Shown here in pieces: positions 45,060 to 53,094 of a stretch of DNA of 58,447 bases. Below the pieces are notes generated by a model that had not been told where the DNA came from, searched no databases, and worked only from the letters and a program-made list of their open reading frames with translations. Source of the DNA: Sterolibacterium sp. (GTDB lineage Bacteria > Pseudomonadota > Gammaproteobacteria > Burkholderiales > Rhodocyclaceae); NCBI GenBank assembly GCA_018061005.1, contig JAGOVA010000011.1, positions 1-58,447 on the forward strand. The letters run 5' to 3'. Position 1 is the first letter of the stretch. The number at the start of each line of letters is the position of its first letter. Made by a program: the position numbers and the translations under genes.

Positions 45060-45808
45060 ACTATCTGCGTTCAATCCTCTTTCTGTTGATGCTGCTGATG
45101 GTGACGCCGCCCTACGCGCTGCTGATGATCTTCTGCTTTCCTCTGCCGCATCGTGCGCGCCGCTACACGGCGGTACCCTGGGTGATGATGACGATCTGGC
45201 TGATCAAGCATCTGCTGGGCATCGACTACCGGGTCATCGGTCAGGAAAACATTCCGGCGCAGCCTGCGGTGATCCTCAGCAAGCACCAGTCTGCCTGGGA
45301 AACGGTGGTGTTGCAGCAGGTATTCCCGCTCGCGCTGTTCGTCTGGAAGAAAGAGTTGCGCTGGCAGATTCCTTTTTTCGGCTGGGCGCTGGCGGTGATC
45401 CCGATGATTTCGGTCGATCGCAAGGGCGGCAAGCAGGCCTTGCGTGATCTGGTGACGCAGGGCAAGCTGCGGCTCAGCCAGGGCTATCCCATCGTGATTT
45501 TTCCGGAGGGAACGCGCACCGGGCCGGGGCAGCATCGCAGCTTCAAGGTCGGTGGCGCGTATCTGGCGAGCAAGGCCGCTGCGCCGGTGTTGCCGGTCGC
45601 CCTCAACTCGGGTGAATACTGGGGGCGGAATGCTTTTTTCAAAAATCCGGGCGTGATTACCGTCAGCATCGGCCCGGCGATTGACACCACAGGCTTGCGT
45701 GCTGATGAAGTCAATCGGCGTGCCGAGGCCTGGATACAAGCCGAAATGGCGCGCATCAGCCCGAGTTTGTACCCGCATGAAGCCACGCCGGGCAGCCAGA
45801 CGTCCTGA
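45056..45808 (+). CDS. plsC: 1-acyl-sn-glycerol-3-phosphate acyltransferase
   Basis: 250 aa. An N-terminal membrane helix is followed by the acyltransferase motifs KHQSAWET (catalytic histidine), PMISVDRKGGKQAL and FPEGTRTGPG. It adds the second acyl chain to make phosphatidic acid at the inner membrane. The start is ATGA-coupled with gmhB. The family contains close relatives such as lyso-ornithine acyltransferases, so exact substrate is inferred. The 3' end overlaps the next gene by 32 bases. Confidence 0.93.
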   Translation: MNYLRSILFLLMLLMVTPPYALLMIFCFPLPHRARRYTAVPWVMMTIWLIKHLLGIDYRVIGQENIPAQPAVILSKHQSAWETVVLQQVFPLALFVWKKELRWQIPFFGWALAVIPMISVDRKGGKQALRDLVTQGKLRLSQGYPIVIFPEGTRTGPGQHRSFKVGGAYLASKAAAPVLPVALNSGEYWGRNAFFKNPGVITVSIGPAIDTTGLRADEVNRRAEAWIQAEMARISPSLYPHEATPGSQTS

Positions 45809-46307
45809 TTACGCGCGGCGCGTCAACCCGCAGCTGGCCTTGCGCTTTGAGGCCAGCGATCCCGTGGCGAACGTGCGCTGGGGGCATGGCATGAGCTTCA
45901 CCTGCCTGGGTCGTTGCCTGACGTTGCGTCTCGATACCCCGTGTCATGAGGCAACCCTGCTTGGGGAGGTGCTGCATCTACCTTTGCCACCGGGGGCGGT
46001 TGCACGTCAGATTCAGGATGCGGTGGAAGCCTGGTTACGCCAGGAGGCGCGACGGGTGATCGGGGCTTTGCTGGAAAGCACGGCGCAGCATCTGGGTTGC
46101 CGTGTACCCGACTGGGCGTTTTCGTTTTCAACACAGGCCGACTGGGTGCAGCAGCACGACAATGGCAGTCTGCGTTTCAACTGGCGGCTGATCGAGCAGT
46201 CCCCCGGATTCATCGAACAGACCGTGGTCGTCGCCGTCGAACGCATGGCGAGCAACGGTGCCGGCGCTGGAATGACGGCTGATTTGTGGAGCATGCCCGA
46301 AGGATGA
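45777..46307 (+). CDS. Degenerate DUF45/YgjP-like paralogue lacking the zinc motif
   Basis: 176 aa from the ATG at 45777. Its region from about residue 60 to 150 lines up with the C-terminal core of the next gene: LHLPLPPGAVARQIQDAVEAWL corresponds to the VRRALQTRALAVF region, and LRFNWRLIEQSPGFIEQTVV to IRINWRLIHLPLPLIDYVI. Where the neighbour has the zinc-binding HELAH, this protein reads VERMA, and it ends soon after. The RWGSCS motif is also lost. I infer a duplicated metallopeptidase that has lost catalysis but is still coupled by ATGA to its active sibling; a regulatory or partner role is possible. Confidence 0.7.
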   Translation: MKPRRAARRPDYARRVNPQLALRFEASDPVANVRWGHGMSFTCLGRCLTLRLDTPCHEATLLGEVLHLPLPPGAVARQIQDAVEAWLRQEARRVIGALLESTAQHLGCRVPDWAFSFSTQADWVQQHDNGSLRFNWRLIEQSPGFIEQTVVVAVERMASNGAGAGMTADLWSMPEG

Positions 46308-47125
46308 GCCTGTTCCCCCGCCTGGAGGCACTGCAGCTCGATCTGTTCGGTTTTGCCGTGCGCCCTCCGCCTGTGCCAAAACCGGCGCCCACAGCAGCCG
46401 TGCGTCAGCGGTATATCCAGCTGGGGCAGCGGATCGTGGCCTATACCTTGCGCCAGGGGCAGCGCCGACAGCGTGTTGCGTTGCGGATCGATGAGCGCGG
46501 TTTGAGTGTCGGCGCACCGGGTCGCGCAAGTCTGGCGAGCATCGAGGCCTTCATCCAGTCACACGCCGACTGGGTGCTGGCGAAGCTGGATGAACAGGCG
46601 AACCAGCAGCGTGAGCGGCAGTTACGGATACAGGATGGCGCCTGTCTGCCGTTGCTGGGGGAGCACTGGCCGATCCGTATCGTGGCGGGGGAAGGGCGTG
46701 GTACCACACGAAATCGCAGCCATTGGCATGACGATCATCTGCTGCTGGAAGTGAGTGCGGGTGCGGGTAGCGAAGAACATGCCCATCTGGTGCGCCGCGC
46801 CTTGCAAACCCGCGCGCTGGCGGTGTTTGCCGAACGGCTCGCGCATTACGCCCAGCGCATCGGACATCCGCCGCCGCCGCTGCGGCTGTCCAGCGCACGC
46901 ACTCGTTGGGGCAGCTGCAGCCTGAATAGCGGCATCCGCATCAACTGGCGGCTGATTCATTTACCCTTGCCCCTGATCGACTATGTGATCGCCCATGAAC
47001 TGGCGCATCTGCTGGAAATGAACCACAGTCCGCGCTTCTGGGCGGTGGTGGCGCAGATTTACCCGGATTGGGCGGCTGCCCGCAGCGAACTGCAGCGACG
47101 CGGCAAGGAACTCCCGTTGTTGTAG
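46304..47125 (+). CDS. YgjP-type (DUF45) metal-dependent hydrolase
   Basis: 273 aa from the ATG at 46304. Zinc motif H231-E-L-A-H235 with a later MNHSPRFW, and the family signature TRWGSCSLNSGIRINWRLIH. It is soluble with no signal peptide. The family (M48-related, YgjP/UTP pyrophosphatase-like) includes predicted metallopeptidases and proteins with nucleotide pyrophosphatase activity; substrate unknown here. It follows a degenerate paralogue and lies in the glyQS-gmhB-plsC neighbourhood, an order seen in betaproteobacteria. Confidence 0.9.
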   Translation: MSLFPRLEALQLDLFGFAVRPPPVPKPAPTAAVRQRYIQLGQRIVAYTLRQGQRRQRVALRIDERGLSVGAPGRASLASIEAFIQSHADWVLAKLDEQANQQRERQLRIQDGACLPLLGEHWPIRIVAGEGRGTTRNRSHWHDDHLLLEVSAGAGSEEHAHLVRRALQTRALAVFAERLAHYAQRIGHPPPPLRLSSARTRWGSCSLNSGIRINWRLIHLPLPLIDYVIAHELAHLLEMNHSPRFWAVVAQIYPDWAAARSELQRRGKELPLL

Positions 47126-47261
47126 CCTGCGTGCCCACGGCGGACGCGGGTCTGGCAAAGCGGCTCTGGCAGATTGCGGCGTGGGCAACGATATGTTAAA
47201 AGCACACTTTGGCCACGGAAAGCAGGCGTCAGACGGTGTGTCGCGCTTTCCCGATCACATC

Positions 47262-48563
47262 ATGTCTCAGGAATTTTCTTTGGCTTCCTCTTCTTCCCCC
47301 TCAAGCAAGGCAGTGGCATCGTCCCTTAATCCGGCCGCAGGCTTGGAAGATGATGAGTTTTCGCTCGATTTCACCGCACCGAATGCGATCTCCACAGCAG
47401 CGCCTGAGCCGCTCAAAGAGCAGAAACCCAGGCTAACACTCGAGTTGGAGCCGCTGGCGGCGCGCGCCCCTGAAGCCCCCGCCGCCATGGCATCCATGTC
47501 GTCAGCACCACTTTCCGTACTGGTGGTGCCTGTGCCGGTGTTTCCGTTGGTGCGTCTGGATCCGCTGCTTGAACAGGTGGCACGCGTTTTTGCCGCAGGC
47601 AAGGCGATGGAAGCGCGCAAACTGCTGGAATCCGCAGTTCAGGCGGGTGGAACGGATGAGGCGGGTGAGGCCGCCTGGTGGCTGCTGTTTGATGTGTATC
47701 GCGCATTGGCGGCGCAAGAGGCGTTTGACAAGCTGGCCATCGAATTTGCCCAACGATTTGAAAAATCCCCGCCGGCGTGGAACCTCCAGCCGGTGGTGGC
47801 CACCGCGCAGCCGGGTACGGCGGATGCCGGGCGCGCCAGTGTCGCGCTCACCGGCAAACTGAATGCCCGTTGCGCGCCACAGTTCGGCAAACTGGTGGCC
47901 GTGGCCGGGACGCGCTCGATGCTGCGGCTCGATCTCTCCAAACTCCAGGAGGCGGATAACGGCGGCTGCCAGTTGTTGCTCGATACCATCCAGGCCTTGA
48001 AAAAAACCGATTGCGAGCTGGTGTTTGGCGATGCCGAACATCTGGCCGACATGCTGCAGGCCAAGGTGTCGATGGGGCAGCGTGAAAATGAAGCGGTCTG
48101 GCTGCTGCTGCTGGAACTCTACCAGTGGCTGGGTCTGGTCGATTCCTTTGAAGAGCAGGCGGTGGGCTACGCGGTCACCTTCGAGGTTTCACCGCCTTCC
48201 ATGGTGCCCAAGCGCAAGGCGGCGGTTGCCATGCCCGCACACGAGTTTTCCGAGATTTCCGTGGAAGAAGAAACCGTTGCCGTGCTGACCCTGGAAGGTG
48301 AATTGTTGCAGGCGACGGCCACCCGCTTTGCCGAGATGGCTCAGGCATTGGCAGAAGTTGCGGCTGAAGATGAAATCGTCGTTGATTTCACGCGCCTGCA
48401 ACGGATCGACGAAAGCAGCGCGATGGCCTTGCAGCAGGCATTGTCTGAAGTCCCCCATGAAGCGCGTAACGTGCGCCTGGCGGGCTGCAATCATCTGGTG
48501 GCGACCTTGCTGGAAATGGCCGGCGTGGGCGCACTGGCGCGAGTGGAGCGGGTGCTTGTCTGA
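47262..48563 (+). CDS. Double STAS-domain protein
   Basis: 433 aa from the ATG at 47262; longer starts at 47181 (GTG) and 47193 exist. A disordered Ser/Pro-rich N-terminus (about 1-95) is followed by a helical region (105-190) and two STAS-like folds (about 190-290 and 340-433: VDFTRLQRIDESSAMALQQAL, VRLAGCNHLVATLLEMAG). Between them the helical segment NEAVWLLLLELYQWLGLVDSFEEQAVGYAVTFEVSPP mirrors GEAAWWLLFDVYRALAAQEAFDKLAIEFAQRFEKSPP, so the protein is an internal duplication. STAS domains act in anti-sigma antagonism and NTP sensing; no partner is visible. It is upstream of hslVU. Confidence 0.85.
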   Translation: MSQEFSLASSSSPSSKAVASSLNPAAGLEDDEFSLDFTAPNAISTAAPEPLKEQKPRLTLELEPLAARAPEAPAAMASMSSAPLSVLVVPVPVFPLVRLDPLLEQVARVFAAGKAMEARKLLESAVQAGGTDEAGEAAWWLLFDVYRALAAQEAFDKLAIEFAQRFEKSPPAWNLQPVVATAQPGTADAGRASVALTGKLNARCAPQFGKLVAVAGTRSMLRLDLSKLQEADNGGCQLLLDTIQALKKTDCELVFGDAEHLADMLQAKVSMGQRENEAVWLLLLELYQWLGLVDSFEEQAVGYAVTFEVSPPSMVPKRKAAVAMPAHEFSEISVEEETVAVLTLEGELLQATATRFAEMAQALAEVAAEDEIVVDFTRLQRIDESSAMALQQALSEVPHEARNVRLAGCNHLVATLLEMAGVGALARVERVLV

Positions 48564-48605
48564 TTTGCGTCCCGGGCGTGCCACGCACGCGGGGCGTAGA
48601 TTCAT

Positions 48606-48637
48606 CGAGTCACCGAGTCATTGAGTTACCGGGTCAC
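48606..48637 (+). repeat. 8-bp tandem repeat upstream of hslV
   Basis: Four imperfect 8-base units in a row (CGAGTCAC, CGAGTCAT, TGAGTTAC, CGGGTCAC) lie in the 186-base gap between the STAS gene and hslV, about 110 bases before the hslV ATG. They may be binding sites or simple slippage products. Confidence 0.85.
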
Positions 48638-48749
48638 TGTAGCGTTACCGGCGATTTTTTTCTGTCTCTTGAAATTTTCCCGTTTGTCGCCATCTGCGTC
48701 GCTCACGCTGCGGCATGGGTCGCTTGCGGGTGTTTTTTGAAAGTGCGCT

Positions 48750-49286
48750 ATGGAACAGTATCGCGGAACCACCATTCTCTCCGTTCGCCGTGGCCAGCAG
48801 GTTGCCCTGGGGGGTGATGGTCAGGTGACCCTGGGCAGCATTATCATCAAGGCCAGCGCGCGCAAGGTGCGACGGCTCTATAACGAGCGCATCCTCGCCG
48901 GTTTTGCGGGTGGTACGGCGGATGCCTTCACGCTTTTTGAACGCTTTGAAGCCAAGCTCGACAAACATCAGGGCAACCTGCTGCGTTCAGCGGTGGAACT
49001 GGCCAAAGACTGGCGTACCGACCGCATGTTGCGTCGCCTCGAAGCCATGCTGGCAGTGGCCGATCGTGAGCATTCGCTCATCATCACCGGTAATGGCGAC
49101 GTGCTGGAGCCGGAACTGGGCATCGTGGCGATCGGCAGCGGTGGGGCTTACGCGCAATCTGCGGCACGCGCGTTGCTGGAAAACACTGAGCTGACACCCG
49201 CCGAGATCGTCAAGAAGTCGCTCTCCATTGCGGGCGACCTGTGCATCTACACCAACCAGAATCACCTGATCGAAACCCTGGATTGA
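48750..49286 (+). CDS. hslV: HslV protease subunit
   Basis: 178 aa. After a short propeptide (MEQYRG) the catalytic threonine begins the mature chain TTILSVRRG. The proteasome-like fold continues with [41 protein letters not shown] and [16 protein letters not shown]. It forms the dodecameric chamber fed by the HslU ATPase. It precedes hslU by 98 bases, an unusually wide gap for this pair that is filled partly by a short tandem repeat. Confidence 0.98.
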   Translation: MEQYRGTTILSVRRGQQVALGGDGQVTLGSIIIKASARKVRRLYNERILAGFAGGTADAFTLFERFEAKLDKHQGNLLRSAVELAKDWRTDRMLRRLEAMLAVADREHSLIITGNGDVLEPELGIVAIGSGGAYAQSAARALLENTELTPAEIVKKSLSIAGDLCIYTNQNHLIETLD

Positions 49287-49320
49287 TGTGGTGAGGAGGT
49301 CGGGGCTGATGTGCCCCATC

Positions 49321-49355
49321 AACCACTAACCACTAACCACTAACCATCAATCATC
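49321..49355 (+). repeat. 7-bp tandem repeat between hslV and hslU
   Basis: Three exact AACCACT units are followed by AACCATC and AATCATC, filling much of the space between the two genes. It ends about 30 bases before the hslU ATG, so length changes could alter coupling. Confidence 0.9.
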
Positions 49356-49384
49356 ACCCGCATACCGAGCCCATCCCCGAACCC

Positions 49385-50728
49385 ATGAGCCAAATGACGC
49401 CAGCCGAGATTGTCTCGGAACTCGACAAACATATCGTCGGCCAGGCCGCTGCCAAGCGCGCGGTGGCGATTGCCCTGCGTAACCGTTGGCGGCGCGCCCA
49501 GGTGGTCGAGCCGCTGCGTGCCGAAATCACGCCTAAAAACATTCTGATGATCGGCCCGACCGGTGTCGGTAAAACCGAAATTGCCAGGCGACTGGCGCGC
49601 TTGGCGAATGCGCCTTTCATCAAGGTGGAAGCGACCAAGTTCACCGAGGTGGGCTATGTCGGGCGCGATGTCGATACCATTATTCGTGATCTGCTTGAAG
49701 CAGCGATCAAGGAAGGGCGCGAGAAGGCCATGCAGGCCATGCGGCAGCGCGCCGAAGACGCAGCGGAAGAGCGGGTGCTCGATGTGCTGCTGCCGACGGC
49801 GCGGTCAGCGGGCTTTACTGCGGAAAGTGATCTGCCACCCGTGACGGAAGACAATTCGACGCGGCAGAAATTTCGCAAGAAATTGCGCGAAGGCGCGCTG
49901 GACGACAAGGAAATCGAAATCGAGGTGGCGGCGTCTGTCGCGCACATGGAAATTTTCGCCCCGCCGGGGATGGAAGACATGACCCAGCAGATTCAGGGCA
50001 TGTTCCAGAACATGGGCAGCGGCAAGCGCAAGACGCGCAAGCTGAAAATCAGGGATGCCCTGAAACTGCTGACCGACGAAGAGGCGGAGCGGCTGATCAA
50101 CGATGAGGAAGTGAAAGCGCAAGCCATGAAGAATGTCGAGGAAAACGGGATCGTTTTTCTTGATGAAATCGACAAGATTGCCACCCGCCAGGATAGCCAC
50201 GGCAGCGATGTTTCGCGGCAGGGCGTGCAGCGCGACCTGCTGCCGCTGGTTGAGGGGACAACGGTGACGACCAAATATGGCATGGTCAAGACGGATCACA
50301 TTCTGTTCATCGCCAGCGGCGCGTTTCACCTCGCCAAACCGTCGGATCTGATACCGGAAATGCAGGGGCGGTTTCCGATCCGGGTCGAGCTTTCCTCGTT
50401 GTCGGTGGAAGATTTCGCCAGCATCCTCACCAGTACCGACGCCTGTCTCACCCGTCAGTACCAGGCCTTGCTGGGGACGGAGGGGGTGCGTTTGCGCTTT
50501 GACGAGGCGGGTATTACCCGGCTGGCCGAGATTGCCTATACCGTCAATGAGCGTGCCGAAAATATCGGCGCGCGCCGTCTGCATACGGTGATGGAAAAGC
50601 TGCTGGAAGAAATTTCCTTCGACACCGGGCAACACCAGCAGGCTGAAGTGGTGATCGATGCGGCTTACGTCGATCACCGCCTCAAAGAACTCTCGCAGCG
50701 CGAGGATCTGGCGCGCTACGTTCTTTAA
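49385..50728 (+). CDS. hslU: HslU ATPase/unfoldase subunit
   Basis: 447 aa, family length. AAA+ motifs: Walker [16 protein letters not shown], Walker [12 protein letters not shown], the sensor region [14 protein letters not shown], and the pore loop GYVG (VGYVGRDVD). The I-domain insertion (about 110-240) is present. It unfolds substrates for HslV. Translation starts at ATG 49385 with only a weak ribosome site. An IS element lies 53 bases downstream, outside the gene. Confidence 0.98.
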   Translation: MSQMTPAEIVSELDKHIVGQAAAKRAVAIALRNRWRRAQVVEPLRAEITPKNILMIGPTGVGKTEIARRLARLANAPFIKVEATKFTEVGYVGRDVDTIIRDLLEAAIKEGREKAMQAMRQRAEDAAEERVLDVLLPTARSAGFTAESDLPPVTEDNSTRQKFRKKLREGALDDKEIEIEVAASVAHMEIFAPPGMEDMTQQIQGMFQNMGSGKRKTRKLKIRDALKLLTDEEAERLINDEEVKAQAMKNVEENGIVFLDEIDKIATRQDSHGSDVSRQGVQRDLLPLVEGTTVTTKYGMVKTDHILFIASGAFHLAKPSDLIPEMQGRFPIRVELSSLSVEDFASILTSTDACLTRQYQALLGTEGVRLRFDEAGITRLAEIAYTVNERAENIGARRLHTVMEKLLEEISFDTGQHQQAEVVIDAAYVDHRLKELSQREDLARYVL

Positions 50729-50770
50729 GAGGCTCTTTTGTTTTGTTTGTTTTTGGACGGGAAATCAATC

Positions 50771-50782
50771 GAGTCTGACCCC
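50771..50782 (+). repeat. Left target-site duplication of the IS4-type element
   Basis: GAGTCTGACCCC occurs directly left of the element and again directly right (52296-52307). Because the IS ends share bases with it, the true duplication is 9-11 bp, normal for IS4-family elements. Confidence 0.85.
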
Positions 50783-52295
50783 CATGGCGCTACCTTAAGC
50801 GTTGCCCCCATGATTGACGGATATTTTCGCGTGCGGCGTTGCGAGGGACAGTCAGCAAATCATGGTTTTTCGGTCGTCGCTTGATAGCACGGGGTTCGAT
50901 GCGCCCTGGGCGAATCGGTAATCGCAGCATACTGATACCGCCGAGCAAATGCGCGGTCATCGTTTTAGCACGGGTGTCACCGGCCAAGCGGAGCTGTTGT
51001 TCAAAGGCCAGATAGCGCTGGATGGAGCCCTTGAAACTCAATGCGCGTGCGCCAATCCCTGTACCGACCGCCGCGCGAACCATCAGGGCGCAAATCAGGT
51101 TGTAAGCCAGCACATAAACGGCGATTTCCTTGTCGATCATCGGCGCCGTTTGTGCGCGCAGAATGTCCATTCCCATTTCCGCCTTGATGGAGCGCAAATC
51201 CACCTCGACCTGCCAGCGTCGGCCGTACAACGCATCAATATCCTGCGTCGTCACGGTTTTGGCGTCGGTCAGCGTCGTCACCAGAATCCGTTCGCCGACT
51301 TCGGTTTCACGCATCGCGAGTTTTTCCGGCATGGGTTCGTAGGTCTCGACGTCCATCCAACTGGGACGTTGTGGACGCACCCAATCCACCAGATGATCCC
51401 GCCGCCCCAAGCGTTGGCCTCGCTGAAAATCGGTGATTCGCCGCTGGTGCTGGCGCGTGACCAGATCGACGCCGCGCTTCAGCAACAACGCTGTGGTGAA
51501 GTAGTTGCAATGATAGCGGTCGGCCAGAATGATATCGCCGGATTCAAGGTGCGGCATCAGCTCACGAAACAGCACCTGCTCGCCGGTATGTTTGCCTCTG
51601 CACGGTCCCAAGGCCCACTCCAGCACGGCACCGGTGGATAACGAAATCACCGCAACCAGCATGGCCAGGGGAAAGCCCAGCCCCGCTTGTTGCGCGCCGC
51701 TTTGGGGATACACCGACTGATTGCTGGCGGTGTCGGGCATCGAAATCGTCGTGCCGTCCATCAGCTTGACTGAACGGCCGTGCCATTTCCAATTGACAGG
51801 ACTTGCCCGCTCCAGCGTTTCGCCAACTGTCAGCGCAAGCCGCCGAATCAGCCCTAACGGCAATCGCTGGCGCGCTTTGCAGTAGGGGCCAGTATTCAAG
51901 CTGCATGCGTCTTCCCCAAGCGCAGTTCGTTCGCTAAGCCGCCGGGATACCGCATCCTGACAGGCTCCGTCCTGACTCAGCGCTTGGCCGATGAACAGCC
52001 CCTGAGTCGTCAGCGGCGGATAGATGCGCTCCCGATGGGCACCCACTTCCTCGACCACCAGCTTCTGCAATTCCCCGGCGGGTAATACCGCGCCTAGGGC
52101 TTGCGTCGGTTGATCGCCAAATTGCCGACGGAATCGCGCAACCCCTTTACGCAGACGTTTTTTTGCTAGTATCCAACATGGCTGATCCTCCTGTTATCGA
52201 ACGTGACTTCAGATACCACGATCTTAACAAGTGAGGCTCTCAGCCTCTTCTATTTTTACCTGAGCCCATCCCATTGGCTTAAGGTAGCGCCATGG
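50782..52295 (-). mobile_element. IS4-family insertion sequence, about 1.5 kb
   Basis: The ends are perfect inverted repeats of about 18-20 bp: CATGGCGCTACCTTAAGC starts the left end, and its complement ends the right. They enclose one DDE transposase gene on the - strand. The transposase stop codon lies inside the left repeat. A duplicated target sequence flanks the element, so it is a simple insertion. It sits between hslU and the higBA remnant and breaks no gene. Confidence 0.93.
50790..52070 (-). CDS. IS4-family transposase, 5' end probably frameshifted
   Basis: 426-aa frame starting only at a TTG. DDE motifs are visible: KLMDGTTISMPDT (first Asp), LADRYHCNYF (second Asp) and YGRRWQVEVDLRSIKAEMG (Glu with the YREK-like signature). 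In-frame homologous-looking sequence continues upstream (RLRKGVARFRRQFGDQPTQ), but no start lies in that frame. A good ATG at 52179 with AGGAGG 7 bases upstream is in another frame and stops after ten codons. The two frames meet at a run of seven As (52158-52164): losing one base restores a full-length protein. Hence the gene is broken, or is expressed by slippage. Confidence 0.85.
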   Translation of the reverse strand: MQKLVVEEVGAHRERIYPPLTTQGLFIGQALSQDGACQDAVSRRLSERTALGEDACSLNTGPYCKARQRLPLGLIRRLALTVGETLERASPVNWKWHGRSVKLMDGTTISMPDTASNQSVYPQSGAQQAGLGFPLAMLVAVISLSTGAVLEWALGPCRGKHTGEQVLFRELMPHLESGDIILADRYHCNYFTTALLLKRGVDLVTRQHQRRITDFQRGQRLGRRDHLVDWVRPQRPSWMDVETYEPMPEKLAMRETEVGERILVTTLTDAKTVTTQDIDALYGRRWQVEVDLRSIKAEMGMDILRAQTAPMIDKEIAVYVLAYNLICALMVRAAVGTGIGARALSFKGSIQRYLAFEQQLRLAGDTRAKTMTAHLLGGISMLRLPIRPGRIEPRAIKRRPKNHDLLTVPRNAARENIRQSWGQRLR

Positions 52296-52300
52296 GAGTC

Positions 52301-52332
52301 TGACCCCATTGGTTTATGACCCCATTGGTTTA
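52301..52332 (+). repeat. Two 16-bp direct repeats beside the IS
   Basis: TGACCCCATTGGTTTA is present twice in tandem immediately right of the element. The same GAGTCTGACCCC core is on the left. It is reminiscent of dispersed GGGGTCAGACTC-type sequences, which suggests the IS landed in a repeated sequence. Confidence 0.85.
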
Positions 52333-52345
52333 AAGAGGCGATGAA

Positions 52346-52636
52346 TTACGCCGCCAGTAAAGGAATCTTGCTCAACTGATCCCCGCGCACGCGGAGAATC
52401 TCCTCCGTGTCGTAATCGGCCTGCAAACCAAGCCAGAATCCCGCCGTCGTACCCAGCGCACGCGACAGGCGCAAGGCGGTATCGGCGGTGACGGCACGCC
52501 GTCCGGCGCAGATTTCGCCAATACGGATCGGTTGCACGCCGATTGCTTTAGCCAGGCGGTAAGGGGTAATGCCCATTGGCTCAAGAAATTCCTTCTTGAG
52601 CACTTCGCCGGGGTGAATGTTTGGCAGCCTGTCCAT
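52346..52636 (-). CDS. higA: HigA family antitoxin
   Basis: 96 aa. It matches HigA: NIHPGEVLKKEFLEPMGITPYRLAKAIGV, then the helix-turn-helix (IGEICAGRRAVTADTALRLSRALG) and the WLGLQADYDTEE ending. HigA neutralises the ribosome-dependent mRNA interferase HigB and represses its own operon. GGAGG lies 6 bases before the ATG. The higB gene just upstream has lost its middle part, so the antitoxin now lacks an active cognate toxin. Confidence 0.95.
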   Translation of the reverse strand: MDRLPNIHPGEVLKKEFLEPMGITPYRLAKAIGVQPIRIGEICAGRRAVTADTALRLSRALGTTAGFWLGLQADYDTEEILRVRGDQLSKIPLLAA

Positions 52637-52645
52637 GATGCCTCC

Positions 52646-52835
52646 TCAGTGGTAGTCACAAATCTCAACACGTTCCGCGTGCCAGGCATTCCACACAAAA
52701 CACATCCGACATTGATCGTTGATACGAATGCTGTGCTGACCGGCGCGCTACCGCCTGAATCTGGTTTGGCAACTTCTTGGTGAACTCCCCGCGCCAGACA
52801 CTTTCCGTTGCATCGTTGTGGAACGAAGTCATCAT
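52646..52835 (-). pseudogene. higB: higB toxin gene with an internal deletion
   Basis: The frame from the ATG at 52835 (MMTSFHNDATESVWRGEFTK) is a HigB N-terminus of about 32 residues. A different frame, joined at about 52740, ends IRINDQCRMCFVW...VEICDYH, which is the HigB C-terminus, and its stop is 9 bases before higA. A full HigB has about 92 residues; about 30 from the centre are missing and the frames are shifted. The product cannot be an active toxin. Confidence 0.85.
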
Positions 52836-52868
52836 GTTCCTGATGTTGTCGAGAAACGATATTATCGT

Positions 52869-52887
52869 CAAGCGATATTGTCGCTTG
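52869..52887. promoter_or_regulatory. Palindromic operator of the higBA remnant
   Basis: CAAGCGA-N5-TCGCTTG is a perfect 7-bp inverted repeat 34 bases upstream of the higB remnant. On the - strand it lies over the spacer and -10 of a plausible promoter (TTTACT, 17 bases, CAATAT). This is where HigA would bind for autorepression. Confidence 0.6.
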
Positions 52888-52992
52888 TGGAATGAACAGT
52901 AAAATTCCAATTTAATAGGCGCAAACATTCGCAACGCCTATTATTTTAAGTATCTGTGAGGATGGGGATTCAGTCAGCCGTTGAAATCATGG

Positions 52993-53012
52993 ATTCCCGC
53001 CTTCGCGGGAAT
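52993..53012. repeat. dRS3-like repeat
   Basis: ATTCCC, 8 bases (GCCTTCGC), GGGAAT fits the dRS3 form known from Neisseria, where such repeats are targets of filamentous-phage integration and Piv-type transposases. One copy is seen in the window, in the gap between the higBA remnant and regA. Confidence 0.75.
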
Positions 53013-53094
53013 GACGGGGGTTGGACTTGTTTAGTGCTTCCATAATTTTTGCACCGCCCGCCCGCCCTTCCGCCCCGTCCCGCCACTGGCAGGC

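Noticed and set aside
42156-45074. 972-aa open frame opposite glyS and gmhB
   Set aside because: Antisense of clearly identified genes; composition (Gln/Arg/His rich) is what reverse-strand reading of such genes gives.
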